Origin: Forficula auricularia
Taxonomy: Eukaryota > Arthropoda > Insecta > Dermaptera > Forficulidae
DNA: 64,000 nt
Assembly (NCBI GenBank): GCA_024734495.1
Contig: JALMQS010000066.1
Span: 5,299,490 to 5,363,489 of the forward strand
Reading direction: 5' to 3'
Below are positions 46,221-57,905 of this stretch, one piece after another. The notes beneath the pieces were generated by a model. It had not been told where the DNA came from. It made no database searches and saw only the letters and a list, made by a program, of their open reading frames with translations. Position 1 is the stretch's first letter, and every line of letters starts with the position of its first letter. The position numbers were made by a program, and so were the translations under genes.

Positions 46221-46802
46221 TCATTGATATATAGAGAGATTTTTGAATATGATATATTAGTAACAATAATTAGTCTCAAATCTTTAAGCTTCACATAATT
46301 ATTTTGGCCTTTCCAAATTAAATTAATTAGGAGTAGTCTTTAATTAAACTCACTGATTAGATTCTATATTTATTCGATGAACTTTTAAGTGTATATAATT
46401 TAAATCTCACTGTATAATTTAGAAGTATATACAGAGGCTTTGGTCAGGGTTTACAGATTATCTCTGATATCGTTGGACTTCAAGAAACACACAACTATAT
46501 AAGTATTATATAAAAAGAATCAATTTAGAATTTAGAACATTTTGCGGGTCAAACAGATCTAGGATCTCTTTCAGGGCTCCGAGAACTTCGTTGGACACCG
46601 CGGAATCCCTCGTCTCAATTTACATAATTATAGATTGTCTTTTATTAATAACGAGCTTCGAGTGTAGCCGAAGGCAGCTACAGAAATGAGGCTCTAGATA
46701 TGAATCAGGAAGTATTTTTTTTTTATAATCTACAGCATTGTGATATTTTTTGTGTGGAAATAGATTTATTTAAATAAGTGGGATCGTGTGAGGAGGAGAA
46801 TT
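46221..46802. other. Unassigned stretch
   Basis: A GC-richer patch at 46550-46610 (TCCGAGAACTTCGTTGGACA) looks like a transposon fragment; no frame is supported. Confidence 0.35.
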
Positions 46803-47020
46803 ATATTATATCATTAACAAACTTTTTTAATAATTTTTAATTAAAATAAAAAAAAATAAAAAGTCACCTTACATTTGATTGAATATCAAAAATTTTCTTA
46901 GCATGGGTGTGTAAATTTAACTCTATGTGCATGAAACTAACCTCAGTAAATAGATCCTCGAATTTCCTAAATCTAGCTCTTGTGTAGGCTAGAAGAAAGA
47001 AATCCCCAGATCTTTTTTTA
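46803..47020. repeat. Direct repeat, left copy
   Basis: ATTAACAAACTTTTTTAATA to AAAGAAATCCCCAGATCT recurs at 48028-48235 with few differences. The 1-kb between (47033-48027) has no recognised gene. Confidence 0.85.
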
Positions 47021-48027
47021 AATTTGGGATCAGATAATCGATATAAGGCTCCAAATATTTAAAAGAGATCAGGTGTTGTTTGTATAACAGGCTGCTCCAT
47101 CCAGTATTGCCATGAGAAACTCTATATGGGCATGAGTGTCTTAAGTCGTTCAATTTTGTAAAAATCAAAAAATAAGAATAACAAAATTTAGATTTTTAAA
47201 AAATTATAAAAAAGTGGCAAATTATTAAAAAATAAACAAATAATATATAAAATATAAATCAAATAAGATGTGATTAATTTCTTCTTCTGTGCGCAAAGAA
47301 AAGCGAATTGAATATTTAATTTTTGAGTGGTGAAGGGGGGGAATAATTATCAATATATTTAATGTTTCTTATTTTAAAATCAATTGGAGTCTTTCATTTC
47401 AAAATTCGAGTTAAAATTACAATTATATTTCAAATTTGCCTCGACTTATCTCGACTCAAAACACAAATATACCGACGGCATCAGCGCCCCTGTCGGCAGC
47501 ATTAGGTCTGCGTTGCTGCAAATTAATCTGGACTATTCTTATTATAAAATTAGCGTTAAGTTGCGTCCTCTTTACAACTTGATATTCAATCAATTATTAC
47601 ATTTATCGTGGCTACGAAAATTCAAAATTTCAAACTAACTTAATAAAAATTACCTATTTAATCCTGGCTTCATTAATTAGAAGTTGAATTTGTAATTCAT
47701 ACATTTTCCATCTGTAGAAGAAATAATAAAGAAAATATTTCTACAAATTTGAAATAAATCGTCAGGTAATTTTAGCGACATGTTTCTGATCGTTGTTTAA
47801 TCATGATCAATATTATAAAGTTATATTTCCTTTTAGTAAATTTCTTGCGATCAACAGAGTTTTAACATTTTTTCATACTTAGGTACTACTTTCATCTCGT
47901 TAATATAGTCTTCAAAAGTGAAATTCGAACTTTTATGTACAGTGAATAGAAAAATAATAAAAATGAACTTCTCAACTTTTGTCTAGTTTGACTCCGAAAG
48001 AAATATAATAGGTAGATATAAATTCAA

Positions 48028-48235
48028 AAATATTAACAAACTTTTTTAATAATTTTTTAATTAAAATAAAAAAAATAAAAAAGTCACCTTACATTTGATT
48101 GAATATCAAAATTCTCTTAGCATGGGTGTGTAAATTTAACTCTATGTGCATGAAAACTAACCTCAGTAAATAGATCCTCGAATTTCCTAAATCTAGCTCT
48201 TGTGTAGGCTAGAAGAAAGAAATCCCCAGATCTTT
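48028..48235. repeat. Direct repeat, right copy
   Basis: Second copy of 46803-47020, ending just before the LINE at 48281. The pair may mark a tandem duplication or an element with terminal direct repeats. Confidence 0.85.
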
Positions 48236-48280
48236 TATTTCGCTTCTTCCGATTAGAATTCAATCCAATCAGCGAGTCAA

Positions 48281-48841
48281 ATGACAAATCTCGAATACGG
48301 CTCTCATCTGTGGAGAGGAGCCTCAAAATATTCTCTTGCTACCCTTGATGCAATTCAGAAACGAGCCGTCAGGCTAATTGACGATTCTACCCTCACCGAC
48401 TCCCTCGACTCGCTGGCTCACTCGAAGAGATGTCTCTGCCCTTTCCTTTTCTATAGATACTATCACGGCAGGTGCTCTGATGAGATAAAATTAATAATTC
48501 CCCCAAAGCATGCTTTGCACGCAGCACACGTTTTGCCAACTCCCAACACTCTTTCGCGGTCAAATTGGAAAAGTGCCGGACCACTTCATTCGCGAATACA
48601 TATATCCCCCATGACTTCAAGGAACTGGAACTCTCTCCCAGCCTCTATCTTTCCCAGCACCTATGATCTTCAAACCTTCAAAACCAGGGTGCATAGACAC
48701 CTACGTCTACACCCTCTCACTCTAATCAACTTTCCCTCTCATGCATGTGATTTAAAACCAATTATTTTACATGAATTAATGTATACATTTTATTTGAGCT
48801 TCGACTCCGGAGATTGCTTCTCCACCATCGACTGTCCTTGA
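48281..48841 (+). pseudogene. LINE reverse transcriptase C-terminal ORF
   Basis: Open frame of 186 codons: NLEYGSHLWRGASKYSLATL, DAIQKRAVRLIDD, LAHSKRCLCPFLFYRYYHG, then [20 protein letters not shown] and [19 protein letters not shown] and the QKRA(V)R block belong to the post-palm region of jockey/CR1-like LINE ORF2. 5' truncated, so not active. The last 38 residues lie inside the first unit of the following tandem array, replacing the end seen in the copies at 1021 and 7970. Confidence 0.82.
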
Positions 48842-49797
48842 TCATCTTTGTAGTCCTTGCTTTTAATAAGAGGAAAAAACTAATTAAATAAAAAAACCTC
48901 TTTTCCGATAATTATTCCAATACCATATTGCGGAAATTAATCCATCACCCCTCACCCATGTGATTTAAAATTTATTAAACCAATTATTTTACATGAATTT
49001 ATGCATACATTGCTTTTGAGCTTCGACTCCGGAGATTGCTTCTCCACCATCGACTGTCCTTGATCATCTTTTAGTCCTTGTTTTTAATAAGAGGAAAAAA
49101 CTAATTAAATAAAAACCTCTTTTTCGATAATTATTCCAATACCATATTGCTGAAATTAATCCATCACCCCTCATCCATGTGATTTAAAATTTATTAAACC
49201 AATTATTTTACATGAATTTATGCATACATTGTTTTTGAGCTTCGACTCCGGAGATTGCTTCTCCACCATCGACTGTCCTTGATCATCTTTTAGTCCTTGT
49301 TTTTAATAAGAGGAAAAAACTAATTAAATAAAAAAACCTCTTTTCCGATAATTATTCCAATACCATATTGCGGAAATTAATCCATCACCCCTCACCCATG
49401 TGATTTAAAATTTATTAAACCAATTATTTTACATGAATTTATGCATACATTGTTTTTGAGCTTCGAACTCCGGAGATTGCTTCTCCACCATCGACTGTCC
49501 TTGATCATCTTTTAGTCCTTGTTTTTAATAAGAGGAAAAACTAATTAAATAAAAAAACCTCTTTTCCGATAATTATTCCAATACCATATTGCGGAAATTA
49601 ATCCATCACCCCTCACCCATGTGATTTAAAATTTATTAAACCAATTATTTTACATGAATTTATGCATACATTGTTTTTGAAGCTTCGATTCCGGAGATTA
49701 CTTCTTCACCATCGACTGTCCTTGATCATCTTTTAGTCCTTGTTTTTAATAAGAGGAAAAAACTAATTAAAGAAAAAAAACCTCTTTTCCGATAATA
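48738..49797 (+). repeat. Tandem array, 221-bp unit, about 4.8 copies
   Basis: ACCATCGACTGTCCTTGATC falls at about 48824, 49046, 49265, 49487 and 49708 (spacings 222, 219, 222, 221). Units share CTTCGACTCCGGAGATTGC and AAGAGGAAAAAACTAATTAA. It starts within the LINE frame, so it acts as that copy's 3' tail. Confidence 0.93.
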
Positions 49798-50180
49798 AGG
49801 GTCAAATATTAATTATAATATAATATATAGAAATATTTTTATATAAACTCATTACTTTCATTCTTGAACTTTTGGGTCTAGGCACATTATAACTTTAAAT
49901 GAAGCCAAATTTATTTTTTATTTTTGACAAGGATTGGTTCGATCACATATGTGTACCGCATTTTGTGTATAACTGTAAGTCTAAACAACCAACTTGGTCA
50001 ACTTATAATTTTGTATAAAATATATTAATTAACATCTTTTTGTAAAAAATTTTTTTAGCCTAATTGACTGAAGATGGCCAAATAAAATTCAGGCCGAAAC
50101 GTCTTATTAAAGGTGTTTTACTGAACCCAGTGATTCCATCTTTGGCTGATACCTCCTCCTTCATCTAGTACAGTTTCATC
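49798..50180 (+). mobile_element. Possible single terminal repeat with hammerhead-like core (element g)
   Basis: AT-rich leader followed by the core at 50058-50114. No inverted partner nearby. TTTGACAAGGATTGGTTCGA near 49925 loosely resembles 3990-4020. Confidence 0.4.
50058..50114 (+). ncRNA. Hammerhead-like core, element g
   Basis: CUAAUUGA, CUGAAGA (50068-50074), U, stem II GGCC/GGCC with a 13-nt loop, GAAAC (50096-50100), GUC (50101-50103), UUAUUAAAGG. The core is complete; helix I is weak (A-U, G-U, U-A next to the core, then an internal loop). Confidence 0.48.
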
Positions 50181-51343
50181 ACAGCTCACGAACTATAACA
50201 ATAAAATACTTTTTATTATTTAACATGTACTTACTCGACGTCTGACTTTCATTTAAAATCTATAAATTGAATAAAAAAATTAATTGTGAATTATTAACTA
50301 AAAGATGTTTTGACAGAAGTATTGGATTGCACTTGGCCGCTTTATTTAATTAACATTTTCCCTACCTTTTATAAAATTATTTTACAAACAAATTGACCCG
50401 AAGGCTTGTCTAGTGAGCAGAGGGTGGAGGAAACATCACCAGTCACAATCATGTTCAAACCATCAGCCAGGTCATTTGATAGCCATGGCTTGATCCTGGG
50501 AGCCCCTGGTACTTATACAACTACATTGGCATATCAGTTAAGGGTATGACTAGCGCTTGACCGGACGGCGCTTCCCTAGCTAGCATCTATTTGTACACTC
50601 AACATCAAAAAAACTGGATACTCGAAAATTAAAAAAAAACGAATAAAATCATTTTTTTTAATACATTATTATGAGAACGTCAAAAACAATTTTATAATTA
50701 GGTAGACAAAATATTAATAAAAACAAAGAGGCTAAGTGCAAGCCGTACACGCAAACCATAGGTATCGTAATTTTTTACATCCAAACTAATTATTTTATAG
50801 CAACTAAAAAAATATTTATTGAAAGTACTCAGACAGAGCCTCTAAGATAGAAAGGTGGATTATTTTTACTTGCCCCTGGAAGTAGTCAAAGTGAAGATAG
50901 TCTGTCCGGTCTGTCTTTAATATCAAATGAAAAAAATATATTGTGAAATTTGAAAAATCATATTAAGCGGTTATCAATGAATTTTGCGAATAATAAAATA
51001 AAATTTTCAAAAATAAAGGGTCCTTTTTTGAACATCATCCTCTGGCTGAAAAGTCGCCGCCCGCTCCAGATTATATACCTAAGTTTGAGGATTTTTGAAA
51101 TTTCCAGAAAGTAATGAAACTGCTATGAATAGCTTATGAGCTCTACGCTAAAATAAACTTTCTACATGATATTATTCCAGAGAAAATCCCAGTAGATAAT
51201 AGATGAGGTCAATCGTCTCTGAGTCTCGCCGTACTATTCAAACTTAAGCTTTCACATAAATCAATTTAAATAATTTGTTAATTTCATATTTAAATAATAA
51301 TTACACCTACCACCAATGTTCATTTTGAACATATTAAAACTGA
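50181..51343. other. Unassigned stretch
   Basis: 50400-50590 is less AT-rich (TCAGCCAGGTCATTTGATAG) but all frames contain stops. Nothing recognised. Confidence 0.4.
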
Positions 51344-51345
51344 AA

Positions 51346-51545
51346 GAACATTAAGGGCCAGTTGTATGTCGGTTGGTAAAGTCTTTGTAAAAGTTGACAA
51401 AGGGTAAAAACTTAAAATTCACACTTGTGCCTGGCGAGATGGCCAATCAGATGAAAGTGCGTGTCATCTGATTGACCCATCCAACAATTTTAGGGTTTTA
51501 CCTTTGTAACTTTTACTATCTTTTAACCGACATGCTCATTCAGAC
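51346..51545. mobile_element. Small MITE with CAGTTGTATGTCGGTT-like ends
   Basis: The left end GGGCCAGTTGTATGTCGG mirrors CCGACATGCTCATTC at the right; internal AATCAGATGA and TCATCTGATT also pair. Divergent, without a clear duplication. Confidence 0.55.
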
Positions 51546-51812
51546 ATTTTTGAAGAACAAATCCGTAAACCAATATTATTTAATTTTTTAGTTTTATTTT
51601 CTCATATATTTTTAACAAGGTAAAGTCACATGGATTGCTTGGTCGTGAAGCCAGCGAAACTGAAAAGGTTAGGAGCCACTGCACTATACCAACGTGATTA
51701 TCATGATCAGATCTATCTACCCGTCGATAAATGTTAAATTTTCCGAGAAAAATTGTAAATAATACCTATATGTATGCTGACTGTAAACGGCCTCATGTCA
51801 AAATTCACAAAA

Positions 51813-52175
51813 TCTATATAATAAAAATGAATTTCTTTTTTCTTTGTAAGCGCAGATCTCTCAAATGCCTGGACCGATTTGGCTAATTTTTTTTTAAATG
51901 TTCGTAATAGTCCATTTCAGGTTAATACGTAAAAAAATCGGAAAAGTTGCCCGGAAAATTGGAAAATTCACGGAAAACTAAAATCAAAATCTGTATAGCC
52001 AACATAGCTTGCCAAACAATAAAAGAACTAAACTAGCAAACTAAACATTTGTTGGCGGCACTGTTTGTCAGATTTTTGAATGTCATTCATTCTTAATAGC
52101 ATAGATGATAGAGTTCTAACCACATTATCGTTGAAGAGGTATTTAATAATGCAACAAAGATTTAAAAAACTATCT
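51813..52175 (+). mobile_element. Helitron-type 5' region, uninterrupted copy
   Basis: TCTATATAATAAAAATGAAT to GATTTAAAAAAC, colinear with 45124-46220 minus its insertion. Confidence 0.65.
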
Positions 52176-52189
52176 ATTTTTTTAAAGTA

Positions 52190-52460
52190 CATTTAAAAAA
52201 CAAAAATTAAAAAATAAACTGCAACGGATCGTTGCTAAACTTTATCCAATGCTACTATCTTATTCTAAAATAAAATACTTTAAAATTTAATTTTACAAGA
52301 AACTTATATGACCTTTTTTGTGGTCCTCAGAGGTATTTGTTACAATTGAATTTTAAATCACCACAAATATTAAATTTGACAATTTAATTGATTAACTCAA
52401 AAATTGTTATTTAATTAGATAAACTGCAACGGATCGTTGCTAAACTTTATCCAAATTCAT
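52190..52460 (-). repeat. Two inverted hairpin-ended repeat copies
   Basis: AAACTGCAACGGATCGTTGC followed by TAAACTTTATCC occurs at about 52215 and 52432; the reverse complement closes the repeat at 20379-20412. GCAACG/CGTTGC forms the hairpin. Confidence 0.6.
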
Positions 52461-52548
52461 TTGAAATATTAATATGTTTATTCCTTTGTTATTAATCAGA
52501 TATCACTTGCAATTTGCAGTTCATGTTGACTTTATTTCAAAAATAATG

Positions 52549-52858
52549 ATCGATTCTCATTTAACAGTCGAGGAATAACCATTCTACATTCGATTTTTGA
52601 CGTTTCGGTTTTTATTGGTAGCCATTGTTGAAGACATGGAGGAATCGACTTAAAATCAAAAATAGCAATCGATTCTTATCTAATACTTGAGGAATAACAA
52701 TTCTACATTAGATTTTCGACCCTTCGAGTTATTATTGGTAACCATTGCTGAGGCATGGAATACTAGAGGAATAACCTTATTGCATTCCATTTTTGATGTT
52801 TTGACTATTAATGGCAAGCTCTACTGAAAACGTGGAAGAATCGACTTAAAATCAATAA
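52549..52858 (-). repeat. About 120-bp tandem repeat with GAAACGUC relic
   Basis: GAGGAATAAC at 52570, 52689 and 52766 and ATCGACTTAAAATCAA at the ends mark 2.6 units. Minus strand of the first reads CAAUGGCUACC...ACCGAAACGUC, a stem II-GAAAC-GUC remnant lacking CUGANGA; the others are more decayed. Confidence 0.55.
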
Positions 52859-53447
52859 GACTAAATTCTTTTATGATAAACAACTCAAGCTTGAGAATAA
52901 GAGAATTTTTATAAATAGAGATTTTTAATACATTTTAAATATTTGTTTCATCTTATTTGTTATGAGTGTATATTACAGTTAAATAGAATCTCAAATTATA
53001 TCTATTTAAGACTTTATAATAAAACAATTATATTTATTCTGTGTTACTAATAAAACATCAATAAAGCAACCACATGAGGGGTCAGGGAGCGAAGCCGAAG
53101 AACGGAGCCTTGAAGCTGAGTAAATTAATAAATAAATAAAATATATGCTAATTGACGGAGTTTTGGTTTGGTCTCTATAACATCTGACTGCTGCGTTTTT
53201 TACTTTATTTTATTATAAGAATGTTAATATACAGAAACTTATTCTGTAAATGTTTAGAAAATATTCTTTTAACATATATGTATGTATTCACTATAGCCTT
53301 CTCGATAAATGGAAATAAACTATAGGTTAGAAACCCCAATCGAGTGATAATCCCTTGTCTCCAAATAATATTTCTACCAATGAAAAGCACTAAAGAGGCC
53401 TCAACAAAAAATTTTGAAGACGAAAACCACCTAGTGAATAATAACAT
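52859..53447. other. AT-rich stretch
   Basis: A GC-richer patch at 53075-53120 is unidentified. No supported gene. Confidence 0.4.
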
Positions 53448-53572
53448 TTAGGTAAAGCGGTGTTGGTTTATAGTGAAACATATTAACACAGGAGTTTTTA
53501 ACGAGTTATAGTGGTGTTTCACAAGTAAACATCTACTTGTGAAACACCACTATAACCCGTGTGTAGTGAATA
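53448..53572 (+). repeat. 5' part of hammerhead-like element plus short foldback
   Basis: GGTGTTGG...GTGAAACAT (53459-53481) then AACACAGGAG, as in element d; GTTATAGTGGTGTTTCAC with its inverse makes a tight 23-bp hairpin at 53503-53556. The ribozyme-like core is absent. Confidence 0.6.
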
Positions 53573-53975
53573 ATAGTTTTCAAAAAAATTTCTAAAGAAT
53601 AATATGGTAAAGGCCAAAATTGTCACACTTCCATTGGTCATTTCGATCAGGTTTATCACAAAAATCTTCTTTCCAAATTAACAAGTCTTTGGCATCTCAT
53701 AAAGATCATCTAGTGGGGCTTTCAACTAATCCACTTTATTGTTACAAGAACGATATTTTTTATACATAGCAAAATAATTTCAAAAACTTATCCATCGATC
53801 AATGTGGTTGGTCCTAAGGTAAATTGTGTTTCTCTTAAGTAATCTAGTTAATGCAGACTATACACAATGTTGTAATTTAGGTAGATAACTAAAAATGGAT
53901 ACAAATTTTCCATACATTTCCTTTGGATTGAACAGCTCTGAAGATGTGTGAATAAACTGCAAATGTTAAGCCTTA

Positions 53976-54584
53976 GGGCTATTTTACCCTATACAGTTTT
54001 GAACGTGTGGCAAAAAACCGTTCGGCTGTAGAAGTGAAGAAAAGTACGGGATCTTTTCACTTTATACGGCGACGGTAAAATGCCGGTGCCTTGTCGTCCA
54101 GCAACTGTGTCTTGTTACTAGATTTGACGGTCGTTGTATGACGCCTTCGACTCAGTGGTCTACGTGACAAATTGCATGATTCGACATGGACGGTTTTGAG
54201 TCGTACGGCATTGACAACTTCGTTTTAGTGTCTTGTTGTTCATTTGTGTTTATTCTATTTTACTGAAATTGTTGAAGAATAGATCAAATGAATTTATTTC
54301 CGTAGTTTCACAAATCTAGAGTGTATAAAATAATCCCAATTTCTCTCTTCTCTGATTAATGGGGTGCACCCAAAAAAGGCGATGTTTTACTCTTTTTCGG
54401 CGACGATGAAGCAACCACAAACCAATAATTTGTTTATGATTCATCTTGACATTAAACAAATTAAATAAAAATATCTAAAATTGGTCACGTCAAAAATCCG
54501 TGCAATGTGAAAACAACACAGTCACGGAAAAAACTCGTACGGTTTTTTGTCGCATGATCAAAACCGTATAATGTGAAATAGGCC
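53976..54584. mobile_element. Harbinger-like MITE 1 (TTA flanks)
   Basis: Imperfect 60-bp inverted ends, GGGCTATTTTACCCTATAC and (inverted) GGCCTATTTCACATTATAC, flanked by TTA (53973-53975, 54585-54587). CGGCGACG words occur inside. No ORF. Confidence 0.65.
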
Positions 54585-54587
54585 TTA

Positions 54588-55052
54588 AGCGGCCCCTACA
54601 CGATCATTCTGACTGTCAGTCAGATTGAATCAATCCGACTGTCATTCGTTACTTCAATCATGCAGAACCCTACACGATCATTCCGACTGACAGATTGAAG
54701 ATTTTTTGGCTCATTCTACAGTTACAAACACAGATGTATGATATCTTCATCTAAATGTTCTTCCATGGCTGTTCAGTAAAATGATAATATAAACACTAAT
54801 AAGGTCCTTTTCACACTTTAATGTATTCAAGTAATTCAAGTAAATAATTAATTTTAAATTATTATTGATTTTTTGATGAAATTTGATTGCATTTTCAAAT
54901 AATAAAATGAAAATATAACTAATAATGATGTTTTTACATGATTGAAGCTCTGATTTCTGGATTTCTGGAAATCCGTCAATCTCGTTCATCAGTCCTATCC
55001 TCAATCGGAATGTCTACCTAGACAAGACTGACAGAATGATCGTGTGACCGCT
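54588..55052. mobile_element. Harbinger-like MITE 2 (TTA flanks)
   Basis: AGCGGCCCCTACACGATCAT and (inverted) AGCGGTCACACGATCATTC ends; TTA at 54585-54587 and 55053-55055. The left TTA is shared with MITE 1. Confidence 0.7.
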
Positions 55053-55178
55053 TTACAATTGCATTTGATCTCTTATTTGTTGACGACATCTATTTCAAAG
55101 AAGCTTGCTTCTCTATTCAGGATTAAGCTTTATCCTATATCCAACTTCTCATTTTAATTAACTAAATTCGCATCTTAC

Positions 55179-55430
55179 TCAAATATGACTCGCACCAATA
55201 GATAAGTAGAAATCTGGGGAAAAAAACAATACTATATTTTTTATATTTGCCGAACAATCTGTTGAACGGATTCGGTCGAATTGCTGGTCTTTAAAATCAG
55301 CTGAAACACAGAATACGATCAGACTGACCTCGGTTCGAGAGTAAAATAAATAAAAACAAGCTGTGAACATATAAACAGTGATTAAAATATTTCCGATGGG
55401 CTTTGTTGTTTGGATTGTGGTGAGAAACAA
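55179..55430 (-). other. Unsupported minus frame beside the GC island
   Basis: 83-codon frame with one hydrophobic stretch (ILITVYMFTACFYLFY). It lies 3' of the frame at 55700-55984 on the same strand. No homology recognised; may be chance. Confidence 0.15.
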
Positions 55431-55609
55431 ACGCTTCGGGCCTTTACCGATGATTTATTGGCTAAATATTGAATCCGCTGAATTCCATGGTGAGTTGATT
55501 CCAGCATTGAAATAAATTCGCCTCTGTCATTCGTTTGTTATTTAAATGAAAGCTCAGCGGCCATATTTTCGAGTGATTTAAAGTGTTTTAGCCTGATATT
55601 TATGAACCA

Positions 55610-55984
55610 TTAACTATTTCGATGCTTATCAAATTCTCGACTAACAAAGCGCTCATTCAGATTGTTTTTGTCGCGCAGAAGAAGGCCTCGTTTGTGTTGA
55701 AAACCTGGCTGGTTCTGTTTTCTGGCTTTTAGAAAGTGGCTGATGCCGATGGGTGTAATTGGAGCCTGGCGATCCGGCGTGATTTCGAACCACTCTCTCT
55801 CCTTGGTGGCGCCGGTTGCGTAACCCGCAGGGCTGCCACTCCAACAACGCCTAAGGCACCGACCGCCGCAATACGCAGTGGGCTGCCATTGTACCATTGT
55901 AGCAAGGCAGCCACTTCCGGGCCAGTTGGCTACGCTCGGAGCGACGCGCACCCTCGCGGCTACGCACCAGCAACAGCCGATCAC
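55610..55984 (-). CDS. Unidentified reading frame in a GC-rich island
   Basis: The island 55640-56035 is CpG-rich, in sharp contrast to its surroundings. On the minus strand two starts in good context (ACAATGG) lie near 55885-55900; the longer frame from there reads MVQWQPTAYCGGRCLRRCWS, then EREWFEITPDRQAPITPIGI, SHFLKARKQNQPG and NERFVSREFDKHRNS (95 codons; 124 from the first ATG). A second minus frame, 55914-55729, encodes a plausible membrane stretch (SPLRIAAVGALGVVGVAALR). If one protein is real, a frameshift may join these. I do not recognise the family. Open frames are expected by chance in GC-rich DNA, so the call is weak; a promoter/first exon is an alternative. Confidence 0.3.
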   Translation of the reverse strand: MIGCCWCVAARVRVAPSVANWPGSGCLATMVQWQPTAYCGGRCLRRCWSGSPAGYATGATKEREWFEITPDRQAPITPIGISHFLKARKQNQPGFQHKRGLLLRDKNNLNERFVSREFDKHRNS

Positions 55985-56265
55985 GCAACCGCAACCGCGA
56001 CAGCAACCTTACCAATTCTCTAGTAGTTAAAGCAACCAGCACAATTTATTTCAAGAGCTTTGCTTTTTTTACGAAGCTCCCCTCCGTGCTCTGCGTTCGA
56101 ATACCATCATTCCTTACAGACTTAGGACACTAAAAAGAAAATAAGCTGGCCAAGCGTCCCGCTGCATATTGAGGGTTCCCATCTTATATCCAGTGGCGGA
56201 TCAAGTCAAGTGGGGGCTCTAAGCAGTAAAATAATGGGGGCCTGAAAATCAATTAAACAAAAAAA

Positions 56266-56998
56266 ATTTTTAAGAAAAAAATAAAAACCGACTTCAAAAA
56301 ATTAAATGCAACAAATATAAAAATACACTAAAAGGTATAAAATAATTATTATCTTATTTAGTTACAACTAAACGAGCGAAATATTAACACGAAATTACTT
56401 TTAAAGTCGGTGCCAAACAAACTATACCTATAAGCGAGACGATACCCGCCAAACGTACTAAGTAAGATCCGTCGAGTGCGATTCATAAAAGGTATATGTT
56501 TGGCACCAACTTCAAAAAGTAATTTCGTGTTAATATTTCGTCGTTTAGTTGTAACTAAATAAGATAATAATTATTTTATACCTTTTAGTGTATTTTTATA
56601 TTTGTTGCACTTAATTTTTGAAGTCGGTTTTTATTTTTTTCTTAAAAATTTTTATTTTTCTCTTTTTAGTGATGTTATTAATAGTGATTATATCATCAGA
56701 ACTTGACCAAATTAATATGACACCATCCCTAAGACACCCCCTTTCGGATAAAAGAACCATCGAAATCGGTTCATAAACAAAGAGGTTAGGTCTAAACAAA
56801 CCTAATAAAAAAGGTCTAATACCTATGAAAAAAATCGAAAAAAAATTGGGACCAATCGGAAGCTAGACTGGACCCAATGCAAAAAATGTTCAAAATCGGT
56901 TGACAATTGGCGGAGATATGAGGTAACATAGGCACAAAAAAAAAAAAAAAAAAAATTCAATCGAATAGAGAACCTCCTCCTTTTTTGAAGTCGGTTAA
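56266..56998. mobile_element. CCGACTTC repeat, second copy
   Basis: Same structure as 45334-46064: palindromic 380 bp, tail with GAAATCGGTTCATAAAC, poly(A), closing GAAGTCGGTT. Divergence is small. Confidence 0.78.
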
Positions 56999-57191
56999 AA
57001 ATAAAAAAATCTGAACAATGAACCATTATATCCAAATTTTGGTACTTATTAACAAAACATTAATTTTTTTCTATTTATTAAAGGAATCGTAGGGGAGTTG
57101 GACAGACTTTAAATTAAATTAAATGATTAAATATGCCATACGTTTCATTGCTGTTTTGCAACACCGGTGGCTCGTTCAGTAAACTTATTTG

Positions 57192-57553
57192 TCTGGATTT
57201 TTTACTAAGAGAAAAACATTTCAAACAGTATTCCTTTTTCTTTTCTTTCTTTTCTTCTATTTCTAATTCATTCAATTTATCAAATAATATAAAATATAAA
57301 CTTTTAAACAAAGTAATTGTTTCTGTCAAAAAATTAAAAGAATCAAATTGAACAATGACTTTTTTTATTATGTACTAAAAGATCTTAATGGTTATCTAGT
57401 ACATGATAAAAACATTCTTTGTTCAATTTGATTCTTTGACAACATTGTTTAAGGCTAAAAGTTTATAATTTACTAGTATATTATTTGATAAATTGAATGA
57501 ATTCTAATGAAAACAAAAAAAGAAAAGTATTTTTGTCTCTAGTAAAAAAATCA
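57192..57553. repeat. Foldback, about 165-bp arms
   Basis: Words such as AATTCATTCAATTTATCAAA, AATCAAATTGAACAA and TATGTACTAAAAGATC pair with inverted counterparts to 57553. Confidence 0.75.
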
Positions 57554-57905
57554 TCAAAGTTCATAAATGATCACTGAAAAAGTTGCAACACACATGATAT
57601 GGAAATATTTAATCAAAACTACAGTATTTATTGGTTAAAGTCTTGTCTATCTACTTCCTTTAATTATTAATCATGGACACGAATAATGAAATATTAATTT
57701 TTTCAAATAATTTTTCATAAAATATATTTTAAATTAATTCAGATTTGGATTATTTAGAAAACAAACAATCCTTATTTAAAAGATTGAATTAAAAAAATGG
57801 AGATGTTGTTTATGTTTCTAAAATTGAATACAAGTGTTATAGCGCAGTCGTTTAAAGAAAACGCTTTTGGCCTGAAATTGGAGTCTTTTTTGGGGCTTGC
57901 CACAG

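Noticed and set aside
46803..48235. LTR retrotransposon
   Set aside because: No TG...CA ends, primer binding site or gag/pol between the direct repeats was seen.
48738..49797. rDNA-like or CRISPR-like spacer array
   Set aside because: 221-bp units without unique spacers or rRNA sequence; it is a plain tandem tail of a LINE.
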